This document shows positions 1 to 12,524 of a DNA stretch of 64,000 nt, in pieces. The first letter of the stretch is position 1. Each line of letters opens with the position of its first letter. The DNA is from Annona cherimola. Its lineage: Eukaryota; Streptophyta; Magnoliopsida; Magnoliales; Annonaceae. The translations under genes were made by a program, and so were the position numbers. A model generated the notes under the pieces. It ran no database searches and was not told the origin of the DNA. It worked only from the letters and a program-made list of their open reading frames with translations. Where the stretch lies: assembly GCA_030490835.1 (NCBI GenBank), contig CM059977.1, positions 9,452,765 to 9,516,764 of the forward strand. Direction: 5' to 3'.

Positions 1-453
1 CCTACTTTTCAATCATTTCTACACAACTAACCTATCTATTTCAACTTTATCCTATTTATTCCTCATCATTACCCCTATCATATCACATCATTTGACAACT
101 TCTATTTTCTACAACTTTTCATTAAGGGTGTGTTTGGTTGGGGGTAAAACTTTTGATGAAAAGTTTTTGAGGTATAAGTTGTCACATTGATAGAAAATGA
201 TGTGATATAATAGGAGTAATGATGAGAAGTAAAGAGAATAAAGTTAAAATAGATAGGTTAGTTGTATAGATAGTTGTGTAGAAATGATTGAGAAGTAGGG
301 TAGTTTGTATAGAAAAATATGAAAAAATAATTAAAAAATAGAGTAGTTATGGAGAGTGAAAAGTTTTAGATTGAAAAGTTTTGGTTGACATGTTTATATC
401 CCAAACAAACACAACCTAAAAGTTTTATCCATTCCCAGACACACCCAAAGAAA
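1..453 (-). mobile_element. Tourist-like MITE (outer copy), cut by the window edge and by an inner MITE
   Basis: The stretches 1-125 and 417-449 together match the right part of the abundant MITE of this window (conserved words such as CATTTGACAACTT and AAAAGTTTTATCCATTCCC, ending in CACACCC). The element is interrupted by the copy at 126-416. Its other end lies outside the window. Strand is arbitrary for a non-coding element. Confidence 0.7.
126..416 (+). mobile_element. Tourist-like MITE nested in another MITE, TSD TAA
   Basis: The element starts GGGTGTGTTTGG and ends in the imperfect inverted match ACAAACACAACC. It is flanked on both sides by TAA (123-125 and 417-419). A 3-bp TNA target duplication with a GGG..GTTTGG terminus is the hallmark of PIF/Harbinger-derived Tourist MITEs. 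About 290 bp, AT-rich, no coding capacity. Confidence 0.8.
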
Positions 454-1477
454 CTATAAAGAAAATTAAATGTCAAAAGTAGTAGTAGTGGGATATTGCA
501 TGCTCCTAATCTGCGAATTGGAAAGCTGGTCTCCATGATCAAGCATTGAATTGTGGCCAATGGCTAGCAACAACTAATTCACCACACAACTTTCTTGCTA
601 CTCAGGAATCCTTCCTGTAAGAAGTTGATGTTGTCGACGGGCAATTGCTTTTTGGGTGGATGATGCATGCGGCGGGCAATCGAGATCATCTTCTTCTCGG
701 CTTTTTGACACTGCCATGTCTCTGCACTCCTTCAAGTCAGCTCCATCGTGCATTAGGCTTTTTATCGGAGACTGCACTATTGTCATAGATTCATATCATA
801 CCCGTGAAAGAATGTACGTTTTTAATTTTCGCTGCTTTGCCTTGGCACTAGTGGGCTGTCAGCTTTAGAGCTGAATTAATCAGTGAAGCTCTTTGCCTTC
901 TACTCCTTGGATTGCATGAGACAATCCCAGTTTGGAAGATGCCATGAGGAGATCATTTTTACTTTTTAACGAAGCATCGTATTGGTTGCTTTTCCCATTG
1001 AATAAGTCAGAGTCGTTTTCTTTTCTTTTCTTTTCTTTTCTTTTTTTTATTTTTGAAAAAATCAAATTCTTTCGTGCGTCCATTATGAAGCTTTCCTCAA
1101 CTCGTTAACTAATCCTAGTTTTTGCAATTTGGCCAGCTATCGTTTGTAAATTCTGCAAGACTGCAACAGCACGGCCAATAATTCCTTTGGAGTAACCTAA
1201 TGGATATGTGAAAAGGTCATTTAATGGTAGGTGGCTTGGGAACAAAGGATAGCAATGCAATTATTAATTATCTTTCAATATTTATTAAAATCATTAGATT
1301 TGTACGACCCATAAGGTAAGATGTATAAAGTAGCAGGTGGCCACCAATAGAAACCTTTACGAAAAGTGCAAATTAAGTTCCTGGTGGGAATGTTTACGGA
1401 CATCCTCCGTCTTCTTTGCTTGTCAGGATCGTATTCATATCCTCTGTGGCTTAGCGACACAAACTTTTGTATGCTTC
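454..1477. other. Intergenic, no gene recognised
   Basis: AT-rich DNA. Short open frames occur on both strands (for example 598-786 minus and 656-868 plus), but they overlap each other, have no recognisable domain and no splice-site support. A (TTTTC)n run sits at about 1018-1042. Confidence 0.5.
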
Positions 1478-1538
1478 AAAAACTAAGCTGCCACCTTTCA
1501 AACAAAAAAAAAAAAAAAAAAAAAAAAAACTAAGCTGC
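1478..1538 (+). mobile_element. Minimal retro-insertion: 12 bp plus poly(A), flanked by a 14-bp direct repeat
   Basis: AAAAACTAAGCTGC at 1478-1491 is repeated exactly at 1525-1538. Between the copies lie only CACCTTTCAAAC (1492-1503) and an A run (1504-1529). This is the layout left by target-primed reverse transcription that aborted after a few bases of the template 3' end. Confidence 0.7.
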
Positions 1539-4500
1539 TCCGTAAAAGATTCAAAAGCTTGGATGAGATGGAAAAATAAGAATTGAAAAAACTATCTTAA
1601 AAACCATAATACATATCCCATTCAAGAAGCTTTGATTCTTTTAAATACCCTTTTTTGCTTAGCATGAGACGTGAGATTATCACAGAACTCTCGGCCTGGG
1701 AGCTATTCGCTTTTCACGGTGTTTAGTTCTGCTTTCATTTTCAACTTAAAATTTTGTTGCCATAAAACTTAGGAAAGTCGCAATAAATCCATAATGAAAA
1801 GCTTATTAAAGATATCATTAGATAACCTTACAGTGTTATTTTTGCAAATAACTCATTTTCAAAAATTTGAGTGTTTTCCCTATTCAAAATTGTAATATCT
1901 TCTAGAAAATCTTTCTTGTTATAAAAGTTTTCAAGTTTAAGCGAGACTGCATTGATACTTTCTACAAATATACTTAGTCAACTATCATCACTACCAAAAT
2001 TAGAAACAAGCCCTTCAGGATATAAAACAATCTTTAAATTTAAAAATTCTTGAATTTTAGAAGTGATAGAGCTTAATTTTGTCAAAGGTGGGCTTGGACG
2101 AAATTGAAGTCTAAATCATAATTTTACAAATTAATTTTTCGCAATGAATTTATGTGGAAAAAGTCAATCTAACGATATGATTGACTAAAATAATGAGAGG
2201 GTTGAAGACTCTAAAGAGATTTCTCCATTTAATTCATTGTGCTTTTTACAAGATACGAATGTATATGTAAGCTTAATTTGGGATTGACCAACCACCTCAG
2301 AATGAAGATTCACCCCTTATCATATAAACTTCGACAAAGAAGGATTATAGTTTGAGAGATGGAAAAATGCGGATCCTCTCTCAAAGAGACATCATTTGCT
2401 GGGAGGTGATGGTGCAATCGCCTTGGGTTCTCTTTCCCTTTTCTTCTTTTCTGTCGAAGTGTGGGGATATTTATATAGGGCTTGACATTAATGAGATATG
2501 TCTCATGTTAGGTAGAATATTTTGTGATCATTCTTTAAAAATTTTCTTTTATCAATATGTATGTCCATGTTTGGCTAGTCAAGAGATCGTTGACCATCTC
2601 AGGATGGCGGGTTATCCTGGGTTTATGAAATCTTCATTAATTTAAGCCAACATTATTTGGCTTAAGGGTAAGTATGCTCCTCTTTTGATGTGGCTCTTAT
2701 AAATCATTGTCATGTTGTTGGTGTCTTGTCAACCCGGGGTAAACAAATTGCTCCTTTGTCTCTTTGAAGGTTTATAACTCTTTAAAGAACCTCTTATGTA
2801 ACATTCTAAGAGAGATAGGCCATAGTGAGTCATTCCATTGTTAAACATTGGCACATTATGCCTTTTCTCGTCGGGTCTTTGAACCTATTCCAGTCCAACC
2901 CCATTAATAATATTATTATTTTTAATTTATTATAAATTATCATTCTTCACATAAATCACTAAGTAGAAATATAAATAATTGCAAATGAAGTACATTAATA
3001 AATTTAAATTACAAATAAATTTATAAACAAAACATTAAAGTTAATATTTATATTTAAAACTATTAAAAAACATCACACATGAAAAACAAGGAAAGAGATT
3101 AAGTAAAAATCTAGACGTTTTAATTTATATTATATTTTCATTCTTCATTTTCAGATTATTAAATGTAAAATATTTCGATTGCATAATTATTATGTTGTTT
3201 CATTTTATTAAATTAACTGAGATAAATTTAAAGTTTAGTAGATGATAGAAAAGGGAAAATCAAAATCAATCTATGGATTTCCAAAAAATCTTAATTTAAT
3301 ATTTCAATAAGCAGTAGTACTTTATATTAATATAAATTGCATTCCCTTTTAGTAAGATAGAAGAAAGAGCAGTTGACGGTATGGAACTCATATATATTTT
3401 TAAAAATCTTTTATATGTTTAAAGACACTACTAATTAGATAAGTATATATAAATTTCTCCAAAAATTTTTAGCTAATTCATATGCATTTGTATTTTTCAA
3501 AATAAAAAAATTACAAGTTTCTTATTGGCTAGTACATAAAAATTTTAAAATTTTTTATTTTGGCAAATAAAAACAAAAAATATATACATGAGCTCGAAAA
3601 AAATTGAAAAAATTTGTATAAACTTATCTAAATACAACCATAAGCATATAAAAAAAAAAACTTTGAAAAAAATGTACGAGTCTCATACAATTCATTGCAT
3701 GTCATCGTTCTCCTAGCTCGCTCGGGAACACATGCTGGCTTTCATGCCAGCCACCTACTGTCGAATTTCTTGTTGAACTTAATTATAAGGAGCATGTTTC
3801 CTCTCCCTGTTTATAAATAATAAAAAAAAAAAAGCAAGGACAGTGTATAATGCGCCGAATGATGTCAGCAATGTAATACACAGTTAAAATAGTGAAATTA
3901 TGGAAGACGATAGATTAATAGCTGAAAAATACAAAATCGATGATTTTTTAAAAATTAATTTGGTATGGTAACGAAAAATAAAACACTTAATTTAATATTT
4001 GAAACAGGATGACTAAATATTTTTTACGAGAAAAATTAGACTGGGGATAATCAAAATAGATTTGAAATTGTGTTTGTTCATAGCTTGGACGAGATGAATA
4101 TATGAGATGTAAAAAGTGTTGTTTTGTGTTGATAAGAAAATGTGTACTGAGGTTGGAAAAAATTATATTAGAAATAAAATTTAAAATAAGCTATTATTTT
4201 TTAAAAAATGTAAAAATTAATTTTGAAAAATTGGACACTATCTTTTACTTATCTTATTCCCATCCCACCCAACGTATGATTGACAAAGGCAGGAGAATTT
4301 GGCCCTTTTTGGCACTGCAATGGCGAAGTACTGGTCACTGGAGGGTAGTGGGCTCGTTGTACCTGGATCTAAATCCACATAACTACTACTCTTCTGAAGT
4401 TGGGCTTGGATTTGACTAGTTGGGGAAGGGTTTGGTAAGAGAGATGAAGAAATAGGTACGTTGCTACTGGCTTCATGAGCCGCTCATGGTTTCCTTAATT

Positions 4501-6340
4501 ATTCAAATATTAGCAAGTTATGAATGACTGGTTGGTTCAGTGGCAAAGAAAAGGAACGAAAGAAAAAAATAATAATAATAATAATACACAATTTGTCATC
4601 AAAGATAAAATATACAAGAATAATATATATTTTGACTTTCCTTTTGTTGTCCCCACAAGTCGTCTCAAACCCATAACTTAGCTAGGAGTTAGCGAATGGT
4701 TACGAATACAAAGAACGAGGGATGGAATTCTCCAATGGGAACTAAATTTTTTTCGAATTATTACATAATTTAGTTATTTTTCTTAATTTTTAAAAAATTG
4801 CTCTTTTTCGTAATCGACATATTTCTAATTATTCCCTTCTTTCATAACAAACAATTTTCATATTTCTTTTTCCCATCTTGTTGTTCTTATTCGTAAACAA
4901 ATTAACTTTCTCATTCCCAACCTGTTTCTGGTCTTTATACCAACTGTATTTTATCGAGCTTCATCACTTAGTCATCCACGCGCATATGCCCCCCGTGAAA
5001 GATCTCATCAATCGCCCAGTGTACTACTACTGTTAATGTGTTCACAGCCACATGAAGAAAAAAGAAAAAAACAAGGGGAAAAAAAAGGCTGATTTGTTTG
5101 TCTCAGATGATGGCGGGAATTGAAGGAAGTAGTAGGAATTAATAATTGTTTGGCAATGGTAGCTGCAACCCCACATTCTTTTCTGAAGCCACAACGTGCT
5201 TTGTCGCATGCTTTTTAATAGACGAGAAGAGAATCCAATGCTTGGAAGATAGATGCAGCCATCGTCCCATCGCCCTCAAAACTCCACATGGGAAGGAACT
5301 GGGAGAGAGGTTACAAGCTAGAAGCCTAGAATAGCACACTTTTCTGTGGGTCTTACCGTCTAGATACTCGGGCGGGAGATGAACATGGTGGGTCAAAAAT
5401 GGAAGTTTAGCCAGCCGGCCCCACAAAGGGTGCCCATGAGAACTTCGTTTCAGGAAAAAGACAGATTTGATTGAAGTAGACAATTGTCATGTGATGTAAA
5501 AAAAATGCTTATATATGTCAACACTTGTATGGTCAGATCGTTAACACCAGCGTTTGAGTGCACGCATGTGTATGAGGTTAAGGGTTGGAATCCGGACAGG
5601 GGCTGGGTTGATGATGACATGGGTAACATCATTTTACATCAACATACGCATACTTTTCTAGAGTAATGCCAATGCTGAGGATATAAATGCAAGGCTACAG
5701 ATATATAGTAGAAGAAATGTAGATGAATCCAATGTTTTGAGTCCTTGCCCAGGACTCTGGCCCTCCCCAGTCTTTTGAGTTTTGCAAAGTGCAGGAATCA
5801 TTTAAGAATCTAAAATCTCCGATGGATGGAGCTTTTAATTCAGAGGGTCCCAAAGTAAGTAAACAACACGAGAACATCACCACGTGAGAATTTTTATAGG
5901 ATGAATGCAGCTAGCATTTTTTTTTTGATTAGTGTTATATACACTGTCATATTCTAATATTACAAATCAGGCATATTCGCAATTATTATTATTATGGAAA
6001 GACATCTTATAAATACCTTCATACTTTGAGAGAACAAATATATAATTACCTCTATTATTGAAAGAGAACAAATACAACAAACCTGCATGGGGCAGGTGTG
6101 GAACTCAAGATATATGGCATCTTTGCCAATGTCTTGACCATTTTGAAAAATAAAAAACTGTGCATCTGAGTCAATTAATATTTTTTTTATTTGTATATAT
6201 TTGTAATTTATCACAATTTCTATTACATTCAAACACCCAGACATCTTTACAGTTCTTTGAGATGAGACATTAAGCTTCTATTTATTTGTTAAGGGAGATC
6301 CACTGGTCGCGTTCGGCACGTTGACAGACGAGGGGCGGCC
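1539..6340. other. Intergenic AT-rich DNA, no gene recognised
   Basis: No domain or gene structure found. Open frames at 2352-2645 (97 residues), 4102-4419 (105 residues) and 5139-5483 minus (114 residues) show no known motif and no conserved intron signals. A TATA-like TTTATATAGGGC lies near 2471 without a recognisable gene after it. Confidence 0.5.
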
Positions 6341-6349
6341 ATGCACCGG

Positions 6350-6621
6350 TTGGCAATGAATATAAAATGTCAAGTTAAAACTTTTCAATCTAAAACTTTT
6401 TATTATTCATAACTACCATATTTTTTAATCATTTTCACATTTTTCCTATATAACTACTTTACTTTTCGATCATTACTACACAATTACCTATATAACTAAC
6501 ATATCTATTTTAACTTTATCGTCTTTACTCTTCAGCATTACTCTTATCATATCACATCATTTGACAACTTTTATTCTCTAAAACTTTTCACCGAAAGTTT
6601 TATTCATTCCCAATCACACTC
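6350..6621 (-). mobile_element. Tourist-like MITE copy (imperfect ends)
   Basis: Contains the family words AAAACTTTTCAATCTAAAAC, CTATTTTAACTTTAT and AAAGTTTTATTCATTCCCAA in the usual order. The left terminus is lost or diverged, so no TSD could be assigned. Confidence 0.65.
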
Positions 6622-8084
6622 GTAATTATGAATCTCTATCGCATCTGTTCGTTTCTCAAACACTATTTGTTTGCTTGCTGCGTTTGTCATCTTGCTTACT
6701 TTGGATTGGTTAGATTGGGCTGCTCTAAAGATGCAAAAGCTCTGGAAGCTGAGGATGCTGTGGGAATATATCGGCCGAATATTCTTTTCCACTGCTTTCC
6801 TCCCATTTTCTCTCCAACCCATTAGAATTTGACTATTGCCTTCCACCACAAAACCAAATCAGATCGAATAAACATGCATAAGATTAAACACGCAAGTCGC
6901 AAAAATTCAAGTAAAAAAAAAACATTTAATTAAGAAGGGGAGAGAGACACGTGAGAGATATGATAATCTACTGTAATAAACCTCACATATTTTGATCAAA
7001 ACACTCCTAATCCCCCCCTTATACTCTTGAGACATCATAAGAGTTATACGACAGTTCCTCCGTCTTTCTGCTGAACTGTTCTCCAAGGTTTTACCTAATT
7101 ATTAACTGATATCTTGTTACACAAGCATTCATAAATTACTTACATAATATCAATACGAATTCTTACGCATTTATGATGCATTCTCACGTACGAATCGGAG
7201 TACAAGGCATCGAAAATCTTAACACTTTTGAACACGTCCAAAATATAAATTAAGGCTAATTTCATTAGTGAACCATGGCATGAACTAGAGTTATGACATG
7301 CGAGCTGTGTGAGTAGTGATCCCAATTGCGAATGTTGGCAAGAGTGTAGTATTCATCCTAATCTAATATAATAAAAAAATTTCAATTTCATTAGAATGTA
7401 TACGTTTTAACACATTTAAAAGTGAATAAGTAACTATTAAACTTTGAACACGAACATATAAGACAAAAAAAATATTAGTATATGTAAATTTTTATATTAT
7501 TAATGGTTGGATTTAAGAATTTTTAAAATATGAAACCAATAACTTTGACAAATTAACGTTGTCACAACCTTTAATTAATAGCAATATATCCTTTTTTGAT
7601 TGGTGTGTACTTACATTTATCTTAATTTATATTACAATTAAGCTCTAAGGTGTTCATACAATTTTCTCGTTTAATATTGTAACTATTTTTTAAATTATTC
7701 GAAGAGGGAGATAACAACATGCTCTCATGTATCCATTCTGAGGACACTCCGGTCAAAAGCCTACACCCCCAATCAAGCACTGGTCGACCGCTTAGCAACT
7801 TGCAGTGTTATCAACTAGGCCTTGCCTAATTGGCATAACGAAGAAATTTCATAATTTAAATAAGATTATTTTAAGACAACAATTTTTTTATTGCAAAGAC
7901 AACAAAATTTTGATCTGTGAAAAAGCACGCAATGAGTGCTTAATGCTTGTTGACCACATTAGCGGATTTTCCAAAAGTAAGCATTAGAGTGAGAACCAAG
8001 CTTGTTTTCAAATATAGCTTAAAATCAGAAAATACATACTTTTCTTGTATATATGCTGAAGGGAAAGAAATGAAACGGGGCAAA
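6622..8084. other. Intergenic, no gene recognised
   Basis: AT-rich with scattered short frames on both strands. No domain, tRNA or clear transposon boundary was recognised. Confidence 0.5.
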
Positions 8085-8405
8085 TGCGGGTTAAGGCTAA
8101 GCATTTAACCCATTTTTTTATATTTTGTTTGAATTTTTTTACGACCGTTATTCTAAGTATATTTAACATGTGTATTATTTTCTATATTTTTAGATTATTT
8201 TAGATATTTATTTTTAATTTTTGAAAATCTATGACATTTTAGGTAATTTAAAATTACTAAGATGCAAATGATTTTTAAAATTAAAAAATAAACATATAAA
8301 ATATTTTAAAAATGATAAAAATCGATACACATATTAAATACACTTATATTAACATATGTATAAAAAAAATTTCAAAAAAATAAAAAAATTGGGTTAAAGT
8401 GCACC
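8085..8405. mobile_element. Degenerate Mutator-type foldback element
   Basis: The left part reads GTTATTCTAAGTATATTTAACATGTGT and, across a loop, the right part carries its inverse (GATACACATATTAAATACACTTA), so the stretch is one long imperfect palindrome. It matches the core of the well-bounded copy at 14339-14667. The termini are too diverged to assign a TSD. Confidence 0.55.
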
Positions 8406-9249
8406 GTATCATAGTCCGGGGCAGATTGCTGATCCCTTTCATTTTCGTGCATTAATTCAGTGCCAACCCAGGTCAGATCGACGGATTTTACGGCTATTTT
8501 AAGGCAGGAATCGCGGTGGTGACTGGCGACGGATGGGGGGACCCACGTACGTTGAGAAATGAGATTACAGCCGCGGACAGGCTCGTGCTGGGCTGTGCAC
8601 CCGTCGGTCAATAAAGCTGGTGAACAAGTCATGCATCCAGCATCCTGATGGCCCAATCTAACATGGGAATGTTTCTCATGTTACAATAGGATAGAATTTT
8701 TATATTTTCCAAAAAAAAAATCTATTTACAAAAAATAATCATTTATTTTTTTATTTTCAATCCAACTTTTTCCAATCATAATACACATTTTTCTATTCTC
8801 AATACACAATCTTATTTTTTATATCTCACATTTACATCTCATCCTCATCTATCTCAGCTAGGAATAACTAGTTTATAAATAATCTTACCCACTTTTTGTG
8901 CGGGAATGTGTCCATGTGACCCACCTTCCTCGCCAGAGTTCATAATATTATGCTTTTCTACACCATCTACTAAGATCAGGCCATCTGGACCCCCAAAATG
9001 GTCACGGTTACACTTCATGCTTTTATTTTGCCTGGGCACGGAGCTTTTCGAATTAAAAACGGGGTGGGGAGTAAATCTGCTCCAATACGAGTTGCAGTAC
9101 AATAAAATTGACTTATGCACAGATCATTTTCATGAAAAGTTTATTTTTCCCGTGGTTAAACTACACTTGATACAATCAAATAAAATAGGTTTGATACACT
9201 TATTTTTTTAATGAAAAGTATGTATATACATTCACACACCTTAGAGTCA
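8406..9249. other. Intergenic, no gene recognised
   Basis: Somewhat higher GC at 8400-8660, where an open minus-strand frame (8372-8656) has no recognisable motif. The AT-rich part at 8690-8870 resembles MITE debris without clear ends. Confidence 0.4.
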
Positions 9250-9690
9250 TCTTAAGCCAAAAAATTTACAATTGAATCAGGTGGGGTGAATAACAAAATT
9301 AGTAATGCTACGTGCACATCGTTTCCATCCCTTAACACATGGGTAAAGACAATGGACTCAAACTCTAAAAGAACAGACTTAATTTCAGCAATCTTGTGCC
9401 CTACATTAGAAAGTGTATGACATTCATCAATTAGGAAACCAATCAAAATGCAGGAGTCAGGTTCCACAATTAACTTTCTTACTTTCATTGATGCGCACCA
9501 TATGATGTCATACGGCACAGTCAATGTTTTCATATTCAACACATCTTCTATTCCATCAAGTTTCTAGCATTTGGCACCAACAAAAGTGCCCATATGGTTT
9601 CGAATAATGATGCCTAGCCCCATGCAGTTTCACCTTGTCAATCTTCTCCCATCTATATTTGTCTTCAACACCACAGAGGGAGCCGAATCC
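9250..9690 (-). pseudogene. LINE relic: RNase H-like domain fragment
   Basis: The minus strand encodes a fragment resembling the C-terminal RNase H-like domain (RVT_3 type) of plant LINE ORF2. The open part (9252-9542) has EPDSCILIGFL, then IAEIKSVLLEFESIVFTHVLRDGN, which parallels ETDSLLLVRYIL and AEIKFLLASFPLFTTHHVLRHGN of the LINE at 37010-38634. Farther upstream (9560-9690) a second stretch reads VLKTNIDG and LGIIIRNHMGTFVGA with stop codons between, the beta-strands at the domain start. It is a decayed fragment, cut at both ends and not functional. Confidence 0.7.
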
Positions 9691-9714
9691 ACCTTGGGAC
9701 TAAGCTGATATACT

Positions 9715-9805
9715 TATTAAATACACTTAGACTAAGTTGTATAAAAAATTTAAAATTTTTTTAAAAATTAATTAAATGCACCTCAGGTGCATTTAGCCTC
9801 TCCTT
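9715..9805. mobile_element. Half of a Mutator-type foldback element
   Basis: TATTAAATACACTTAGACTAA followed by a T/A-rich run and AAATGCACCTCAGGTGCATTTAGCC matches the right arm of the foldback family, including its TGCACC..GGTGCA palindrome. The left arm is missing. Confidence 0.5.
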
Positions 9806-11030
9806 ATGAGTTTTTGTCACTTGATTCGCAAGACTCGAAATTAAGATCTTACTTAAGGAAAATTGAGTTTCTCACCACTTGTAACAACAAATGTTTGTAG
9901 CAGCTACATGATTCTGGTGCCCTTGAGTTACTGAAAGTCTCTTGCAGAAGAATTTTAGCAATTAGCAATTAAAGATATATTTCATCCATTGAATGTAAGT
10001 AGATAGTAAACTGAAAACCAAGTTAATTATGAGAAGTTTTATATCACATTGGCTAAGAAGCAAAAAAACTTTTTACCCTTTTTCTGTTGTTCTTTTTTCA
10101 TATATCTGGAGATGCGCTTGATCGATTAGGCCTCAATTAGTAGTTCTTTCGTTCATAAATGCTAATTAATTAATATAATTTTCAGTCGTGCATAGAATCT
10201 GCTCAACTGCTGCATGTGGAGATGTTAGGACCATTTTCAAAGATCTCCTACGTGCAGAGATGCTATGATCATTTTAGAGCATAACGTACTCTAGCGTTGT
10301 ATAAGTTGCATGTAGACACGTGATAAGGCCATTTTGGGACATAATCTCCCGTGTCAAATCGGATATAAATACGCAAAATTAACAATAGGAATGCAGGACC
10401 ATTATCGACGCGACTTCTAGTGCTGGATTGATTATATACTGTAGAGAGTTGGTGATGTTTTGACCAATTGCGGGCATGTTCATGCAGAGATCTTAGCTAG
10501 GTCCATTAAGCGGGGAGGATATAAGGACTTAGGACCATTTTCGAGAGTAATCTTTAGACTTTAGCGTCACTTCCGTTTCATGTAAATGTAATTAGGACCA
10601 TCTTGACAGTTAAATCGCAATATTACCAGTCACGTTATTTAACATCATTTCAATTTTTTTTATAAAATTGAAGTTTTGGGTACCTTGCTAAAAAAATATA
10701 TAGTCGTGCGGATAGTTAAAAACACCTAGCTTCATTCATAGGCATGTTGAAATGTCATAATAATTTATAAATCATTCATTCATACAGAAGGAATATTTTT
10801 AAGTGGTGTAGATGTTAATTTAAAATCTATAAATTAAAAAAACTTTATAACATTAAATTTTCACTTTTATTTAGATGAGGCCAATTCATGTATTTGATCT
10901 GATGAAAATTGATTTTCAACTAAATAAAAATTTTTAAATGCAATGGATATAATGAAATTTATACAGTTCTAAAGGCAGTTCTCCCATGTGATTGTAATCC
11001 ATCAAAAATGTTGCTTGCTTAATAGTTTAA
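9806..11030. other. Intergenic with irregular AGGACCATTTT repeats
   Basis: No gene seen. Between about 10200 and 10610 the word AGGACCATTTT recurs in variants (near 10225, 10260-10280, 10325, 10395, 10535 and 10600) at irregular spacing. Confidence 0.45.
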
Positions 11031-11045
11031 ACTTGTGGTTGCACA

Positions 11046-11314
11046 CCAACCGAGCCGTTAGAAAGCGCTGGTGCCGTGGATTCCGGGCAGCGCTGTGGTC
11101 GTGGGATCAATTCCCCGGAACGAAGAAAAATTATTTAGTAGGAGTAGTGGTCTCCTGTCTGGTTGGTTGTGGGAGCAGTGGTCTCCCGTTTAGTGGTTGG
11201 AAGCTGTGTCTTCCTGATTATTTGGTGGAGCAGTGTCTCCAGATTTGTAAGAATGTCTCAGGCTTTCAATGTAATATGTGTTGAGATGTATGTAAATATA
11301 TTCCAATAAAAAAA
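11046..11314 (+). mobile_element. tRNA-derived SINE with target-site duplication
   Basis: A pol III B-box-like word GGATCAATTCC (11104-11114, consensus GGTTCRANNCC) follows a tRNA-like head, and the body ends in an A run at 11308-11315. TGTGGTTGCACA occurs at 11034-11045 and again at 11319-11330, extending to 15 of 16 matching bases. The tail AAGAATGTCTCAGGCTTTCAATG..TGAGATG is shared with the copies at 12525 and 58990. The middle holds a threefold degenerate repeat of GGAGCAGTGGTCTCC. Confidence 0.85.
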
Positions 11315-11330
11315 AACCTGTGGTTGCACA

Positions 11331-11904
11331 AAATTTAAGCGTAAGATTGGCGAATTATTGCAAAGATAAGAAATTGATGTGATGGTGAAAACGTTAGTGA
11401 TTGATGCAATGTAACGGTTAATAACTAGAATAAAAAATATACAAAATAGATAAGATATATGTACGACAAATACAAAAAATAAAATGTAAAAGTACCAAAT
11501 GCTAAAAAGAACTTTAGGATCCACTTCTCAATGAGGACAAAATAAGGGGAAAATTATAAGAACAATTTTTAAAAGCCGAGGAAACAATGTGATGTAATAT
11601 GATATTAGTAGTGATTAAGGGGGGAATAACGAGATAAGATAATTATATGAAAAATGAGAAACTTTATTTGTAGCGTAAAGAACTGAAGGTAATAAACTAA
11701 TAATAGAAAAATATAATAAGTAGATACTTAAAATGTAACGTAACACAAGCGGATGTAAAAATTAGGAAAATCTTTTTTCCTCGTTAACAAATTAGCCCTA
11801 AGGCAAAATTTCAAAAGCCCTTGAAAAAAAGTAAAGTCAATGCCGTCAAAACAGCAGCAATCAAATCGGCAGATTGATAGGCTCACCTCAAACGGGTTTT
11901 AAGC
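11331..11904. other. Intergenic, no gene recognised
   Basis: AT-rich. The minus-strand frame 11258-11524 overlaps the SINE tail and has no known motif. Confidence 0.4.
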
Positions 11905-12198
11905 ACGGGTGTTTTTTGGTACTCAGAAATATTTTTTAATTTAATTTTTTTTTCTTTCCATAATTACCATACTTTTTAATTATTTTCTTCACTTTTTTTT
12001 ATATAATGACTCTACTTTTCAATCATTTTCACACAATTACCTAGAAATCTAACCTATTTATTTTAACGTGGTTCTCTTTATTCATTATTATTATTATTAA
12101 TGTTATTATTATTATTATATTACATCATTTTTTTAATTTTAAAAATTTTTATATTAAAAATTTTTCGTCAAAAATTTTCACACTTCTCAAACACACCC
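11905..12198 (-). mobile_element. Tourist-like MITE copy
   Basis: Begins CGGGTGTTTTTTGGTA and ends TCAAACACACCCG, with family-specific words such as CTACTTTTCAATCATTTTC and CACAATTACCTA inside. About 290 bp, partly degenerate. Confidence 0.7.
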
Positions 12199-12524
12199 GT
12201 AGTTTTTTTTTAAAAAAAAAAGTAGAACAAAGTGACAATGCTGCCGAGGGCAATACGCTGCCCTATTGCTGATACATACAAGAACTAATGGTTAATTTTG
12301 TAGAATTTGAGTTGTGCCCACTATTGATGTGTCAGCAGGCAAAGTCACAAACTGCCTCATTAGAGCAGATACCGTTGTGTCTAATCCACTCTTATGCTTA
12401 ATATCTATTTTTATTCATATATGTAAATAAATTTTAACTATTGTAGTGTTAGATTCGTATTTAAATGATTATACACTAGATGGATGGATCGGATCTCTTA
12501 TTTGATTTGAAATATACCAAGATC

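Noticed and set aside
598..786. 62-residue minus-strand frame, polar and Cys-containing
   Set aside because: It could be a terminal exon, but no partner exon, acceptor or homology could be recognised.
5139..5483. 114-residue minus-strand frame as a possible small gene
   Set aside because: No recognisable motif and overlapped by another frame on the opposite strand. Nothing beyond chance length supports it.
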